From NCBI GenBank assembly GCA_910579755.1, contig CAJTVB010000033.1, forward strand, positions 1 to 32,734: a stretch of DNA of 32,734 bases, written 5' to 3'. This stretch comes from an uncultured Acetatifactor sp. Lineage in GTDB: Bacteria > Bacillota > Clostridia > Lachnospirales > Lachnospiraceae. The position numbers and the translations under genes are program-made. The notes beneath the pieces are model-generated. The model had not been told where the DNA came from. It ran no database searches and saw only the letters and a program-made list of their open reading frames with translations. Positions 32,589 through 32,734 of the stretch are shown here, one piece after another; the first letter of the stretch is position 1; every line of letters starts with the position of its first letter.

Positions 32589-32734
32589 AAAGCTGGAAAG
32601 TATGGGGAACGATCCGGGAAAACGTCCACCGAAAGGTGCCGGTGAGGGAAACATATGAGACAGTAAAGAAATGTCCATCATCTTGGCTCATTCATCTGAG
32701 ATATATAACTAAAAAATCCTTGAAAAATAAGGAA

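Overview
The window looks like a chromosomal segment of a low-to-mid GC, spore-forming, gut-type Clostridia (probably Lachnospiraceae). The evidence is a Tn916-family integrative element, two collagen-like proteins of the BclA/BclB exosporium type, a hybrid sensor kinase and glycan-degrading enzymes typical of that group, and strong AGGAGG ribosome binding sites throughout. This assignment rests on gene content and remembered family sequences, not on a database search. I saw no rRNA, tRNA or CRISPR array.

Layout. (1) 1-~4250: right end of a Tn916-family element. It holds an AT-rich MATE efflux gene cut by the window edge, a leader-peptide/terminator region, a frameshifted Orf7-like sigma gene, an Orf8-like helix-turn-helix gene, a 400-bp structured non-coding gap, then xis, int and Int arm-binding repeats. 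(2) 4423-6330, minus strand: a TetR repressor, a flavodoxin-fold oxidoreductase and an alkyltransferase-like protein form a probable self-regulated unit behind a promoter flanked by two 13-bp palindromes. (3) 6471-8759: a hybrid histidine kinase broken by a frameshift in an A-run after the start and by a Trp-to-TAG nonsense codon. (4) 8779-10240, minus: a DUF1266-type lipoprotein. (5) 10506-11010: remnants of a RhuM-type gene and an unrecognised gene. (6) 11080-16050: a sugar O-acetyltransferase, an AraC regulator and a divergent 1126-aa heparinase II/III-like polysaccharide lyase, probably a glycan-use locus.

(7) 16115-19105, minus: collagen-like protein, GT2 glycosyltransferase, collagen-like protein; a compact exosporium glycoprotein locus in which the enzyme probably glycosylates its neighbours. 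(8) 19441-22966: an M28 peptidase, an unknown membrane-anchored protein and a D-Ala-D-Ala carboxypeptidase. (9) 22972-25315: a second MATE transporter (minus) and a YjjG-like HAD phosphatase. (10) 25483-27990: a GH78-type alpha-L-rhamnosidase behind a palindrome-rich leader.

(11) 28009-32734: a mobile-element graveyard. A degenerate IS110-family transposase gene is split at 28430/32241 by a 3.8-kb insert with imperfect inverted ends. The insert carries one intact gene (a DeoR regulator with a consensus promoter), a relaxase pseudogene with two in-frame stops, and an Rpn-family nuclease fragment joined in frame to the relaxase start. Downstream of the IS110 C-terminal half lies a 25-bp hairpin whose non-Watson-Crick pairs are almost all G-U on the plus-strand RNA. 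It is a candidate 3'-encoded IS110 bridge RNA and is the most interesting single signal here. The most interesting regulatory signals are the leader peptide/terminator of the Tn916-like element and the paired TetR palindromes.
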